Assembly (NCBI GenBank): GCA_037389465.1
Contig: JAZARR010000110.1
Coordinates: 1,493,501-1,557,500, forward strand
Source of the DNA: Baylisascaris procyonis
Taxonomy: Eukaryota > Nematoda > Chromadorea > Rhabditida > Ascarididae
DNA: 64,000 nt
Reading direction: 5' to 3'
Below, piece by piece: positions 14,029 to 26,400 of this stretch (position 1 is the first letter of the stretch; the number at the start of each line of letters is the position of its first letter). The notes below the pieces were generated by a model that saw only the letters and a list, made by a program, of their open reading frames with translations, was not told the origin of the DNA and ran no database searches. The position numbers and the translations under genes are program-made.

Positions 14029-14879
14029 TTCGATAGGATGGTTCTATTTAAAATTTTTTTGTGCCGTTCGAAATTCTTAAGCATAGATACATTGGAAAGC
14101 TAATTGGGAGAGAGGGTTTGTGAAGTGAAGATACGATATAATTGAAAATACTAGAAAAGTGTTTTGTTGAGAATGCATTCACAATACGCAATGTACTGCT
14201 TCCGTTGATCATTCATCAACGCGTAGACAACACTAAAATCTCTGAGATAATTGCTCTGCTTCCTGTCTAACTTCCTCGGAATCCAAAAAAAACCTCATTG
14301 CACTTCAATTATTTTTCATTTATTTCTCTATGTCGGTTGTTTCAACCATCCATATTGCACTTCTTCATTATTTTAGCAGTGCTGTCGACTCGCATCTTTC
14401 TTTGCATTCTCACCATTCCTTCTCCGTTCAGTCAAGTCACTTCACAAATGATGTCCCATAAGTTACGTCATTTCAAGCTGAATTCTACTGATCATCCAAA
14501 TATTAGCATTCGATCACCGTTCGCCGACCATTTATCACTTTTCATTCGATGCCGTCTACGAACTCTTTTTCTTTATTTATCCTATATTATAGTGATTTGA
14601 TCTAAATGCCAACGATATTTTGTGTTTATTACTGTTTAAATAATATTTGCTATCATCCGCACTCGTTGTGAAAATATTTTGCCTTTACTGCTTTACTCCT
14701 GTTTTTGATGTCTGTAGTGCAGTAGCAATATTGTACCCATCATAAATATGCTTATGCCCTCTCCTCCCCCAACCCTCCACTCGCTCTAACATTTCGAACT
14801 GATTGCTTTCTCGTTTAGTGAGAAGGGTGGGGATTGATGATAGGAGAATGGAATGAGGATAGGAAGGCCTTCGGATAAA

Positions 14880-15290
14880 AGATTTTTCTTTTTCTCCTTC
14901 TTCCTCTCTCCCTTTTCCTACATTTTTTTCCTACTTAATTGGGACCTCGGCCCGATATCGGATTGCTTCCTTCGACTGCCATCACTTTCCTTTCAATACG
15001 AGGAGGTGAGGAGATGGGTTGCAAGCATATTTATAGCGATCGTGAGAGATGAAGAGTTCAGCGGAGTGCAGCAAATTCTTGCAAAAATTGAAAATCGCTC
15101 TTTAAGGTGAAGTTTATATGTGAAAATGAGTTGATGGAGAATGCTTGCGTTGGTGTTCCTAATCGTATTACCACACATCGCTACGTCTCTATGTCCCGAA
15201 ACGAACGCGTGCATCGATCGTATTCGACGTCTCGTTGCAGATCCGAGAAGATTCTGGTTCGGAGAGCAATGGAAGTGAGTTGTTTATCGC
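14880..15290 (+). other. Exon-like block ending at a good splice donor
   Basis: Two plus-strand frames here look more protein-like than the background. One runs to a stop at about 15110 and includes EEVRRWVASIFIAIVRDEEF. The other, from about 15107, is open up to a GTGAGT donor-like site at about 15274 and contains Arg/Ser-rich sequence such as SRNERVHRSYSTSRCRSEK. I do not recognise either. They may be exons of an unresolved upstream part of the PEBP-like gene or chance open frames. Confidence 0.2.
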
Positions 15291-18200
15291 TCATTGAAAC
15301 ACTTAAATTTTGCTAGAGGATTGTTACTATTCAACTGTTGCATTGTGAGGAATTCAAAGTAAGTTGGCCGTTGTAGTAATTTTAATGCAGTTCACCGTTC
15401 ACCTACTAGGCGCATTTTGACTTTGTGCTCCAAAAATTTACAGTTTTTCGAGTGACTTCCATCGAGTGACTTTACAGTTTTATGATTCCTCGAATATTCA
15501 TCCTTTCTGAAGCTTCGGATTGTATTCGAGTTTCAGCGAAAAGGAAAATTTTTGCAAGATGATTAGTTGGAGATGGAGAGTAGGCTGCTCAAAATGTTTT
15601 GACTTTAGTGTTTGTTGTTTTGCTCTTTATTCAATTTCTCGAATGGCCATAACGTATGTAAAAGAATCTTATAGTTTGATTAAGCATTTAATTTTAATTA
15701 AGTTCACTGCTTAAGATTATGAAGCAGAGATTTAGGGCTTTTAATGTGTTTGCAAAAAAAAGATTGTTTAACAGATCAGTGAAAATTTAAACGTCGGAAT
15801 ACTGCTAAAAATTTGATGACGTCATCATCTTTATATAGAAAAATTCATGAAGTTCACTTTTTGAATGGAGGCGTATACATGTTTTCGAAAATGAAATTCG
15901 AGCAGTACCCTGTTTTTCAAACATTGCTAAAGCTTCCAAAACCTCCTAGCTGTTGTCTTGCGCCCACAAATTTGTACCTCCGCAACAGCTGCCGTGAAAT
16001 GTTTACTCACAAAGTGGACATCAAAAGGTCCTCGTTTGCAAGACCAAAGAGTACTTTTATTTTTGAAGTGACCATTAGAAGCTGTTCTTACTGCGATTTT
16101 TTGTGCATAGTGAATTGTTTTATTAAAGCATACACATGATATAGGTCACTATGATTTGTTTTTAATCATCGTTCGCAATTCATAAGAAACGCTATAAATT
16201 CAAAAATGTATAGAAGAAAATTAATATTTCATAGTTTATAGTTTCATAAAATTCATGGTGTTCAATTGAAGGAGATGCTCATTAATGCAGCGGTCAAAAT
16301 TGTTTCGCTAATATCTATAAGTGGACATTTTGAATGTGTGACTAGTCCACTATAATAAATCACATAGGATTTTATTTGTTTGCTTTAAACAAGTTTGAGA
16401 TCACATTTCTAAATTGAAACATATCAGTAACTTTGCTTCATCTTCTTGCTTAATAATATAATCCTTTCGGGGACCACATTAATGGTTATTAATCATTCTC
16501 TTAATAGTGATAAGAAATTATCAATCAATGATAAGTGTCAATCACGGCGAGCAGAAATGTCCATAATTTCGAGAGTCCTCAATAAGCAATTTACTACATT
16601 CAAACTAATACCATATTGCAGGACTAAAGAGATGAGGTGAAATCCTAAGAAAGAGTGATATGTTGTGTAGAATTCTTTGATTACGAGCTTATCTTTTGAT
16701 GCGGTATAAATAATTGAGTTCTATCACCAATAGAAAAAGAGCCTGAATTGCATAACTCAAATTCTGGATGTTACCGTGAAATAAATGTTTCGCGTTCAAC
16801 TGAAGCGCGTAGAAGTGACGGAATATGGCAGAAGTAGTATTTGTGCAGAGCAATGAATTTGAATATAATGTTTAGCACTGAATACGATTAGTTCAACATA
16901 AAAAATATGGTTGATCTATATGAGAAGTGCAGAATACTAACAAAAAAAAAACCCTGGGGCATATCGAAATTTTGTTCACTTAAGTGGTGGTCACTTTTTG
17001 CTTCTGCAGTTGCTTTTATTTTTCCATTTAGCGAAAGTTCTTTCGAGTAATGCTTTAAACGTTTTCGAATATCTGCACTTTTATTCGTGTATTGTTTCTA
17101 TGATTGGCGTAAGAAAAGTTTTATAATTAAGAAACAATCTGAAAACGGAAATAGGAATATTAAGGTGAGATATATTGCATTAGTGCACCTGAATGTTGTT
17201 GGCGATAAATCTGCTTGAAGGGAAGTATGCAATGGTCGGCATCACAATGCGATCAATTGCTACAATCCATATCCGCTACAGCCTTTCCACTCTCTTGGAA
17301 GTCGACTATTTCGTGTTAAGACTTATCAATCGGCGTTCCTTCAAAATCTGCGTATCTTTCCAAGAGTTACGTATAGGGTACGACCAGGTTAGTCATTTAC
17401 GAATTTAAAATTGTTGAAACATTCTTAGAGGCTACTGGCTCATCACTGTTTCTAAAATAAGGGTTTCCTTATGAAAACTAATTTCTAACGAGTAGAGAAT
17501 ATGTTAGAAAATATTAAATGTGACTAGTTGCTTATGAAATTCGAGATGCTGATAGGGATGCAAAACGCTTGAGTAATTATAGTCTTTTAACGAGTGCATC
17601 ATTCTTACATCAACACAGCGCTAATTATGACTTTCATCGATGATTTCTGAATAAAAATGTTTTATGCAAAGTGCAACCTAAATCAACATTAGCAGAACTG
17701 GTTTGATGCACTCAAAATTTGACAACAAATCATCATTGTAGTTTTTGTACATATTTAAAATGAATAACAAAAGTCGTTCGATGATTAGAACTCTTTTTTT
17801 TGCTTTTTGCGACCTCCTTTTGAGCTTAATCACCAACTATTTGATGAAACCTCTCTGTTAGATTTTCTTCCTTTTAATTCTTTTTTTTTTCACATTCTAT
17901 ATCGTTTTCTTCGAAAAATCTCTAGTTTGAGAATATTAGGATCGAAAATGCAAGGATAGTGAAAAAAATTATTTCACCGTTTTTCTTTTATTTTTCAAAA
18001 AAAAAAATGCTAGCAATTTCAAGTCAATACGAGATCACGCCTAAAAACGCTCAGTTAAATCTTTTGTGGTTTTGCAAAGAAAATGCCCCGGGCAATGGTT
18101 GAAAATGCTAATTCACAGCGTTGCTATATATCAATTGAGTTCCATCATTCAAAGTCGTGACTTCAGTATCTAAAACGAACAACAACAACACCATTCCACT

Positions 18201-20189
18201 GAGATTCCACATAGGGCTAAATCTCACGTATCGGTCGGAAGTGAGCACTAAGCAATGCAAGAAAAGCGGTATCGATGTTGTTTGCGGACAGAAACTAATA
18301 TTGTGCGCAAAATGCGATGCACTGAAAACAAGCGCTCACTAATGAGGCAGAGAGGTGCATGTTGAAGCGTCCTCAGCATTGAGGTGTGTTGTGCTATTAG
18401 AAGAACACGCAGATTGCCTCATTGAACGACGCACTTCAGGGTGCAATAAAAATGCCGACGGCAATTTACTGCTTCCCACCTCTCAAACATCGGCTACATT
18501 TATCCGTTATCATTCCATCTTTGTCGATTTCTTCCCCCCCCCCCAAAAAAAAACAAAGATTTCCATCCTCTTTTATTAAGAACTTTTTTTTTCACTTTCG
18601 AACATAACTTCATCTGTCATCCCCTTATAAATCTATAAGAAATTTCATGTTAAATTAATGAGTGCAATGATTTCATTTGTTTTGATAGTCCATAAGGGAA
18701 TTTCCTATAAACGAGCAATCGCATGTTCATTGAAAAAATTGCAAAATAATTTACTCAAAATGATAAAAATGCAGACAAATTACTATTTCTGAAATTACTG
18801 TTAAATATTACAAAAAGAGTAAATAGTAAATAATAAAGTTATTCGACAATATTTCATATGAGAATAGATACGTATTAAAGAGTTTGTTGCTTATAGAGAA
18901 AATGCGCTTATAAACACATCGCTTTTGAAAATAAAAATGAGTTCGATTTTTGGGTACCATATAAAATAATGCTCAAAATTTTGAAATAATTTTAAATTGA
19001 ATATATGAAATTCAATATATTTTATTGGGAGTGTTGTGCATGAACATAGTTCACTAATAACATGTACACATGAACGGTGACCTGTGACCTTTGAGGTGAG
19101 CGTGTTCCTGTAACGACGCAACAATCGGCATCCCGTTGGTTCTAATTATGGCACTCTGGGCCGTAACACTCGCACCGAATAACAGTGTAGCGCTTAAGAG
19201 GGAAGCTATGTAATGTTGTGCATAGAGACACTTGAATTCTTGAAGTTTTACTAACTTTTCACTTATGCAGTTTTGATTTAATAACTATTTATAATTAATG
19301 GGAAGTATAATTTCCCAAATAGTTCCAAATTTTGACAGCATAGTTGAGCAGAGGTAATCCAATTATGCTAGGAAAGTTTAAATGAGGTTTAACTTTCAAT
19401 ATGTGAAAGGTTTGGCGGAGGGGAGGGGAGATGGGGGAACTCAAAAAACTACTAATGCATGCAAAAATTTTTAAGCTGAAAAAAACTTGCACGGGGAATT
19501 ATTTACAAACCATCAAAAATTGACGCCACATGAATTTTTAAACGACTCCTTTTTTCTTCAGTTTTGCTCAGCATCTTAATATTGAATGATGAAGGTTGAT
19601 GAGCTAGTAGCAGTGATAGCAATCAAAGGGATTCGGTAGATCAGTACGAAATTTATGGCGCCTAAAATCATACGCTAATGCTGCAGTATATGTTAGTTCA
19701 TAATTTTTTTATGATCCAGCAGAGCTAAAAATAACTAATCCTCTATGAGTAAGCTGATCACATTCGATGTCGCTGTTATCGCATTTATCAAATTCTGTCC
19801 GAAAATAAATTCTTTGAAAGGGGAAGATCGAGCATATATAACTGAAGAGGGCTCATTAGAAATACAAATTCGAGAATCCTTTCATCGCTAATCCCAACGA
19901 ACGCAGTTTAAACTTAATTATGCAAATATTCATGTGCATTTTAGAGTTTTAAGGTGAATATTAAATGTTTAAAAAACTCCCCAAATATATGCCCGAATCA
20001 TCAGAATTGCGATTCAATATGGAACAACATCGGTTTTCGATATTTCTTTGTGTAATGATGAGATTTCATTTTGCGATGACAATGAATTGACTATACAATA
20101 GCGAATTGACTTATTGCTTGAAGATCTCTGATCGGGTAAATGACTATACAATTCATCCCACTGTGCAAATTACTTGAAGATTCTTTTAG
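15291..20189. other. Unresolved region upstream of the first placed PEBP-gene exon
   Basis: I see no confident exon here. The first placed exon of the PEBP-like gene begins with two bases that complete a split codon, so at least one upstream coding exon, presumably with a start codon and signal peptide, must lie to the left. A short frame at about 19149-19214 that begins MALWAVTLAPNNS is a weak candidate for something, but it ends after 21 codons and I cannot connect it. Confidence 0.5.
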
Positions 20190-20413
20190 GAACCTATCGA
20201 GCTTGTGATCATGATTTTGTGGTGGATGAACCAGAAAATGTCATAATCGAGGCAGATCCTGATATGGATCCAGTTGAACCATTCAATACTCGCTATCTAC
20301 CAGATATTCGTTGGTCGGGTATTTCACGTAACGATACCTATATTATTACAATGGTTGATGTGGGCTTTGGTACACTCAATTATCTCGCCTACGATTATCC
20401 GAAAAATACCAAG
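20190..20413 (+). CDS. PEBP-gene exon: N-terminal half of PEBP-like domain 1
   Basis: Acceptor TTCTTTTAG and donor AAG/GTTATT bound 224 nt, with two bases finishing a split codon at the left and phase 0 at the right. The product runs from GTYRACDHDF through an acidic stretch to IRWSGISRNDTYIITMVDVG, which lines up with the PEBP core strand normally read as YTLVMVDPDAPSR. The DPD motif is replaced by DVG. Confidence 0.7.
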
Positions 20414-23400
20414 GTTATTGTTTTCTGCTTACAACGTTGTATTCGCAGCTGTTTCGGTGTTTTTTTTTTTTGATTTTTGAAAAATATAATATTTTCGAGA
20501 AGCTGCAAAATGTATCAAGAAAATCCGCATTTTTCGGTGGTTTGTTGTGATCTTTGCTCTTTTAGAGAGGTTTTATTAATCATAGAAGCGCAATTAATGC
20601 GATGCAATGATGAACGGATACAATGAAATTTACGCATCGTACTTCGAGTACTTCGCGCTTAGATGCATTCACCGTTTGCTTACAATCAGAAAGCCGCTTA
20701 AGTAGGGAAAGCGCACTCATTTTAATGAGGCAAAATTGCGTTCTTTCTTTTATTATTGTTGCTCTTAGAGCTTTCAAGTGGTTATGCAACGTTAAAGGAT
20801 GTAGTGATGTTTTCGGGATTAACGCCAAATGTTTCATTAAATGTGGAATTTCCTTTTTAAATAATAAAATAATCGATATAATTTTATCTTTCTTATTTTT
20901 ATTTTTATTTTTTTACAATCGATAAACATATCGTAAGAAAAAGTAGCTCATCTCTTCGCATATTTCATAGATGTCTTGGAGAGTATTTGCAAGCTAAACG
21001 CTCACATCGTTTAGAAAAACGCCATCAAAAATCAACTTAGCAATCACTTATCTTTCCTGTTTGTATTCTCTACTTTAGAGTTTCTTTTACTTGTGCATCA
21101 CTGGGTTGGATTCGGGAAAGCGAATCGTCTTTTACACCCCGTATATTCAATTTACTAGGTGGAATTAAATTAACGATAGGTACCTATGTTCGCTGTGAGA
21201 TTCAGCTCCCAAAGTCAGCGTATAAGCAAGAGCATTCAGGTTGTCGCTAAACTTCCTGGATATTCATGCTATTCTGAGTATCGTTATTCGAAAATTCAAA
21301 ATTTTAAAAATTCCTAAATTTTGAATCAAGTTGGTGGGATCGGTATATTTACTCGTTCGGAGTGTTCAGATCAGCGGCAGAATTCAGCACCGGAAGTAGT
21401 TGTACATGACGACGAAGAATTCAGCTTCAAAATTTTCGAAATTTTTAGTCGTACCCACTAATCATCAATGACGCTATACCGAATCTATAAATTGCAATGA
21501 AAAATAGCAATTTTAGGCTTTTTTGGCACTCATACTTCAGACTTTAAGTGCCATAAATTTTCATTTCTGTTTCTTGACGCTCTTTGGCGTAGCTTGTAAA
21601 TCAATACCATTAGAAGAATTTGTGTAATATCGTTCCTGGCATATGACATTCATAAGTTCAAAGGTTTTACCCTCTTTATAGGGTTGCTTCATCACCTCTG
21701 ATTGTAAGGAAAACTTTCATCTTTATTCAAGTTTGGCCCAATAGTTTAGGCTATTACCGCCAAGTGAAATACTTTTTCACCCATGTCATTTCTTGAAATC
21801 ATCGAACATTCTCTGAAATTGTTGAATTTATAAAATTTCCTCGTCGCGAAATAAAGTGCAATATATTCTGAAAGGGTATTTTTTATCGAAAATTTTGAAA
21901 AAAACGCGAAATTTTCAGTTAAAAATTCAGAAATTCAACGAGAAAATTGTAAAATACCCATCATATGTGATCTCAGAATTATTATCAATACCGACTATAA
22001 AAAAAGTTGTATGGAATTCCTACTATAAAATATCCTTAAGAAAATTTATTTCTTTTTATTTCTTTTAAATGAAATTCGGCGACGTTTGAATCAGCTACAA
22101 ATTTTAAAGAGCATCTCTTCATGACATTTTCTAGCAGATTTAAAGCAGATGATACTAGTTGCTTGAAATAAATAGTAGTGCTTCTCAATAAAAGAAGCCG
22201 CCAGCTTAAAAGCGTATGCAAATATTTCAAAGACGCTGAGGGCATCAATTTACGCCAATGAGTGGCATTTCCCGTGAGCATCTCAGCAATGAGCTAGCCG
22301 CTTAACTTCCTTGAAATCTAAACCATCATCACTAAAAATAACGAACTATGTCGGCATTCATTTGTAGTCGGTAGCGTGATAGACGAATATACTCCCAATG
22401 ATTGATGTTGCTGTTACTGTATCTATTTGCACAAATGCCTTTTACTGTAATAATAAGTTCACTTCAGCAATGCATAGATAGGGAGGGAATCGTTGACTTT
22501 AGATAACAACTAAAATACCCCAAAAGTAGTATCAAAGTAATTCGGAGTCGAAATGGAGTTATTCTTAATACAGTGCTGAGTACTTGTACAGGCAACTAAC
22601 CAGTAGACAGACTATCGAGTTTACTTGCAAATGGTTGTTTTTTTATGAACGTTACGGAGTTTTGCTCTTGAAAGTTATATTGGAACGATTCAAATGGGTG
22701 AATTCTTAATAGTGTTGCAATTTTAAATCTTACCTTCAATAATATTTATGACAGCCGACACTTAAAATTTAAGGCTGTAAGTGAGATCTCATTTTATTAT
22801 TAATGTTGCAGTGATGCTTTCTATTAACTACGCATAATTCACACCTTAAAGGCAAACTTCTTAGTTCTGTACGATATGATGCGTATTTTCCGTTTCGCAT
22901 TCCTCCATAATTTTTAATTTTATTTTAATGGACTAAAATATCAGAAGCAATCGTATCGTCCCTTATCAACAGATTTCCTTGAATAAATTTACTGGTACAG
23001 CATTTTACGAGTACAGTTATTTTCATAGTACTGTAGCAGTTACTTTCGTCGAATAGAAAGCATGTGCGAGTGCTTCATCGAGAAGCCTCCTTTAAAAGTT
23101 TTAGACCAATCGTCATTTGCTTCGGCGTATCGCATTTCCGGTTACCAAATTAATGAAGATTTACTCAATTGAAAAAAAAACAAAATCTGAAGAGTATATC
23201 GGATTTTCAGGTGTTGCGACATTATATTCCATCGGAGAATTTCCGACCAGTTACAAATCCATTGGTTGTGATTGTATTTCAACAAAACGCACGACGTGTT
23301 TACAATGATTTACAAATATCATCTGATTCTGAATTATTCAGTTTACCGCAATTTATGATCGAAAACTCTCTTGAGAATGGTAGGACATTTTTTTTAATGA

Positions 23401-26400
23401 TTGCTTTATTCGTTTTTTTTTTAAATTTTTTGATGAATTTTTATACATAAAATATGGGTTTTTCCTAAAGCATTTTTTCTTGTCATATTTGTGGTGAATA
23501 AATGGGCTGTACTCGTTTTTATAACCAACCATTCTTCTTGGGATATTTGAAATATAGGTCTAGGGAATGCTTGTTTATATGAGTGAATAGTGGCAAATTT
23601 GATAATTTTCCTATTTAGTGCTGAGCATGGAAATCGGAATGAGTCCACTCGAAATATGAATGCACGAACGAAAAATAGTCGCCAAAGTAGATGAGAACGT
23701 GAAGGGCCAAAGTTTTCTCAACGTAAAACAATGAGCTAAACATTTTGATTGATGAGTTGTGATCACATTGGCGATAATTGATGTAATGTTGAGGTTTCAC
23801 TGATAATACTGAACAATTATCGATCGCTAAATCTATCAATGCTTATTATGAAAACATTTTGAAGTATAAATTCCCGCTGATCATGAATGATAGAGTATTA
23901 TGAATGGTAGAGTACTTTTTATTGAGTAAATTTATAAAAAAAAATTTATTTTTTTAAATTGAAATTCAAATTGAACTTACATGGGAGAAAAGAATTATCG
24001 GTGAAGAAGTTAAAATAATCTCATTGACCATTTTTAATGGTTGATCGGAATCAAGTTAACGGATGACAACACATCAGAATATGGGAAATGTAGAAGTACC
24101 GTTATCTAAGACAAGAGGATATTTTTAGATTTGATCGGTCTAAATGTTGTACTCGTTTCGACGGATGCCTATTCAATAGAGAAGCAACGTATGAGGGCCG
24201 TTGTTGATAATTGTCATTCACTTATCGAACAGAGTTCGTTATTTTTGGAAATATTTGTAACTCGTTTATGTATTGCATCTCAATAAATGAGACAGTCAAT
24301 CAATAAACTATCGTTATGCAATCCAAAATGCAATCAATCCTTTCATAAAGTTGTACTTCTCGCATTCAAACGATTGCACACTTTAATTTATTTTGGTTCG
24401 TTCTCTCGAAGTATAGTTATTACTGATCAAATTTCGATGTCTTAAATAACGAGTATTGTTAATATAAGAGTTGAAAGGAAAATTATTAAGATGCAAAAAG
24501 GATTGCTGTTTGAAAATTGGATCTAATTCATTTTTAAGCTGAATGTTTCTATTGTTCTTGCTATTTTATCGAGCAATAACGAACAAATCAGAGAGATTGG
24601 CTTTGGATAGAAGATTTTAATAGCATTTCAATATACCAGAAATGCTAACAAAGGATGTTTTTAAAAAAATTTTTTTGTAAAGTGTGTAAAAAGTGGGAAA
24701 GAAAAAAAGAAAAGAACTGAATGTAAAAAGATGTAAAAATAATGAATGTAAACAAAGAAAAGAAAGGATTCAAAAAAAAGAAAAATGAAAAAAATGGAGA
24801 GGGAAAAGAAGAACAATTGGAAAGAAAGAGATTTCTTACGTATAACTTCAGTAAAACTCTACTATCTAAGTACAAGGATCATATCAGTATGAATGAATGA
24901 TAAAGATATTTATAGAGCTCAGACGAGATAATCGTTGGCCGTTCGTTGCTTCATTTCCGCTCTCTGAGATGGATACATGGCTTTCTGTTGACTACAAACA
25001 GCATGCTGTTTCGTATACAGTTTGTTGCGAGCAAGTCGATCTATGGTTAGTTTTTCTTTTATTTTTAGTACAATAAACGATCACAGGACGATGGGCCGAA
25101 ATCCAGTCAGATAAATTCAGGACCATCATCGAAAACAAAATCTTTTCGAGATAAAAACAATGCCTATACCCCTTCTCTTTGTTCATATTTAATGCGCTTT
25201 TCGCCTTATAAAACATTTAGACGAAACTTTGAGCCTCATTTATAGCAACGAAAAGCATCGAATTTTCTAATTACTTCACTCGATGCATTTTTATACGCTT
25301 TTTTTGTGAATTCTTTACATCAGCACAACGTCCTATCTACATGCATGTAATTGTCTTCGTGTGTTTTTCGTCTGTCAAATGTATGTCTATGTGTTTTTGT
25401 CTGTCCATTTGTTGGATTATTTCGAAAAACTTCGATAGAGAAAGCGCAACGAATATCCCCTTAAGTCTAAATATCCTTCGGCCTTATTTTCTTCTAAGAT
25501 GATTTATGCTCACTTAAAGGTACTCTGAAATTAGCAATTCAAGTTTTGCTCAACAATCGATCAAGCATCGAAAAATTAAATTTTAAAATTGTGAATGAGT
25601 AAATTCGATTGGATTGCCCACTAAGCAAATTAATCGAAACTTTTGAGGGATCTCAACGAATCACATTTGAAAACGATACAAATCGCTTATAACTCATGCG
25701 TTTAATTGAGAAGAATGAGTGCAAATCGAAGATGAAAGAACATATCCGGCTGATTGTGTGAACGATAATGAAATTTTTCCACAATTTAGCAGCTTTTTTA
25801 TTTCGATTGTTCATTTAATGCAAAAAATTGGTCAGCTGAAGTGGATTTCAGAACGCCCATACCGCGCCAACATCGTGGCGCGCTTTCCTTTTCCAAGTTT
25901 TTAAGCAAATTAGACCTTCAAAATATTCCAGCATATACTAATGTGTTGAAAGTGAAAGAACTATGACGAAAAATGCACGTTGTAGTTTCGAATGTAATAG
26001 AAAACAAACTCTTTTATTTTTCATCAAATGGCGCGCAAAAATCGAGCAAAAAGAATATCTATCGATATTTTTGCGTTTTTATCGTTGTATGACAAAAGGA
26101 GATTGCGTTTATGAGATGAAAAAAAAAAAGATTGCTTCGAAGAAATATTTGCAAAGAGGTAAGCAGAAAAAAAATGAGAAGAAAGGGGAATTGCTCATTT
26201 AAGAGCACAAATAAATTCGATTGCTGTAATGGAATCGAGCTCGTTGATATAAATTTCAATGAAGCGCCTATCGAGGTGAATGGCGTATTGTTTGTTATTT
26301 GCTTTAGAGGATACAATATGTCACGGATCAATGCTTGTCTCTATTGCAAACAGTCCTCAGCAAACAATATCCTCTAGCTATACTACACCGACAATAACGC

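Noticed and set aside
19149..19214. Short frame MALWAVTLAPNNSVALKREA as a first exon of a nucleoplasmin-like or PEBP gene
   Set aside because: Only 21 codons before a stop, no firm donor in a phase that fits 20190, and the resemblance is too short to judge.
21287..21325. ATTCAAAATTT/AAATTTTGAAT inverted repeat
   Set aside because: Pure A/T composition; such pairs are frequent by chance in this sequence.
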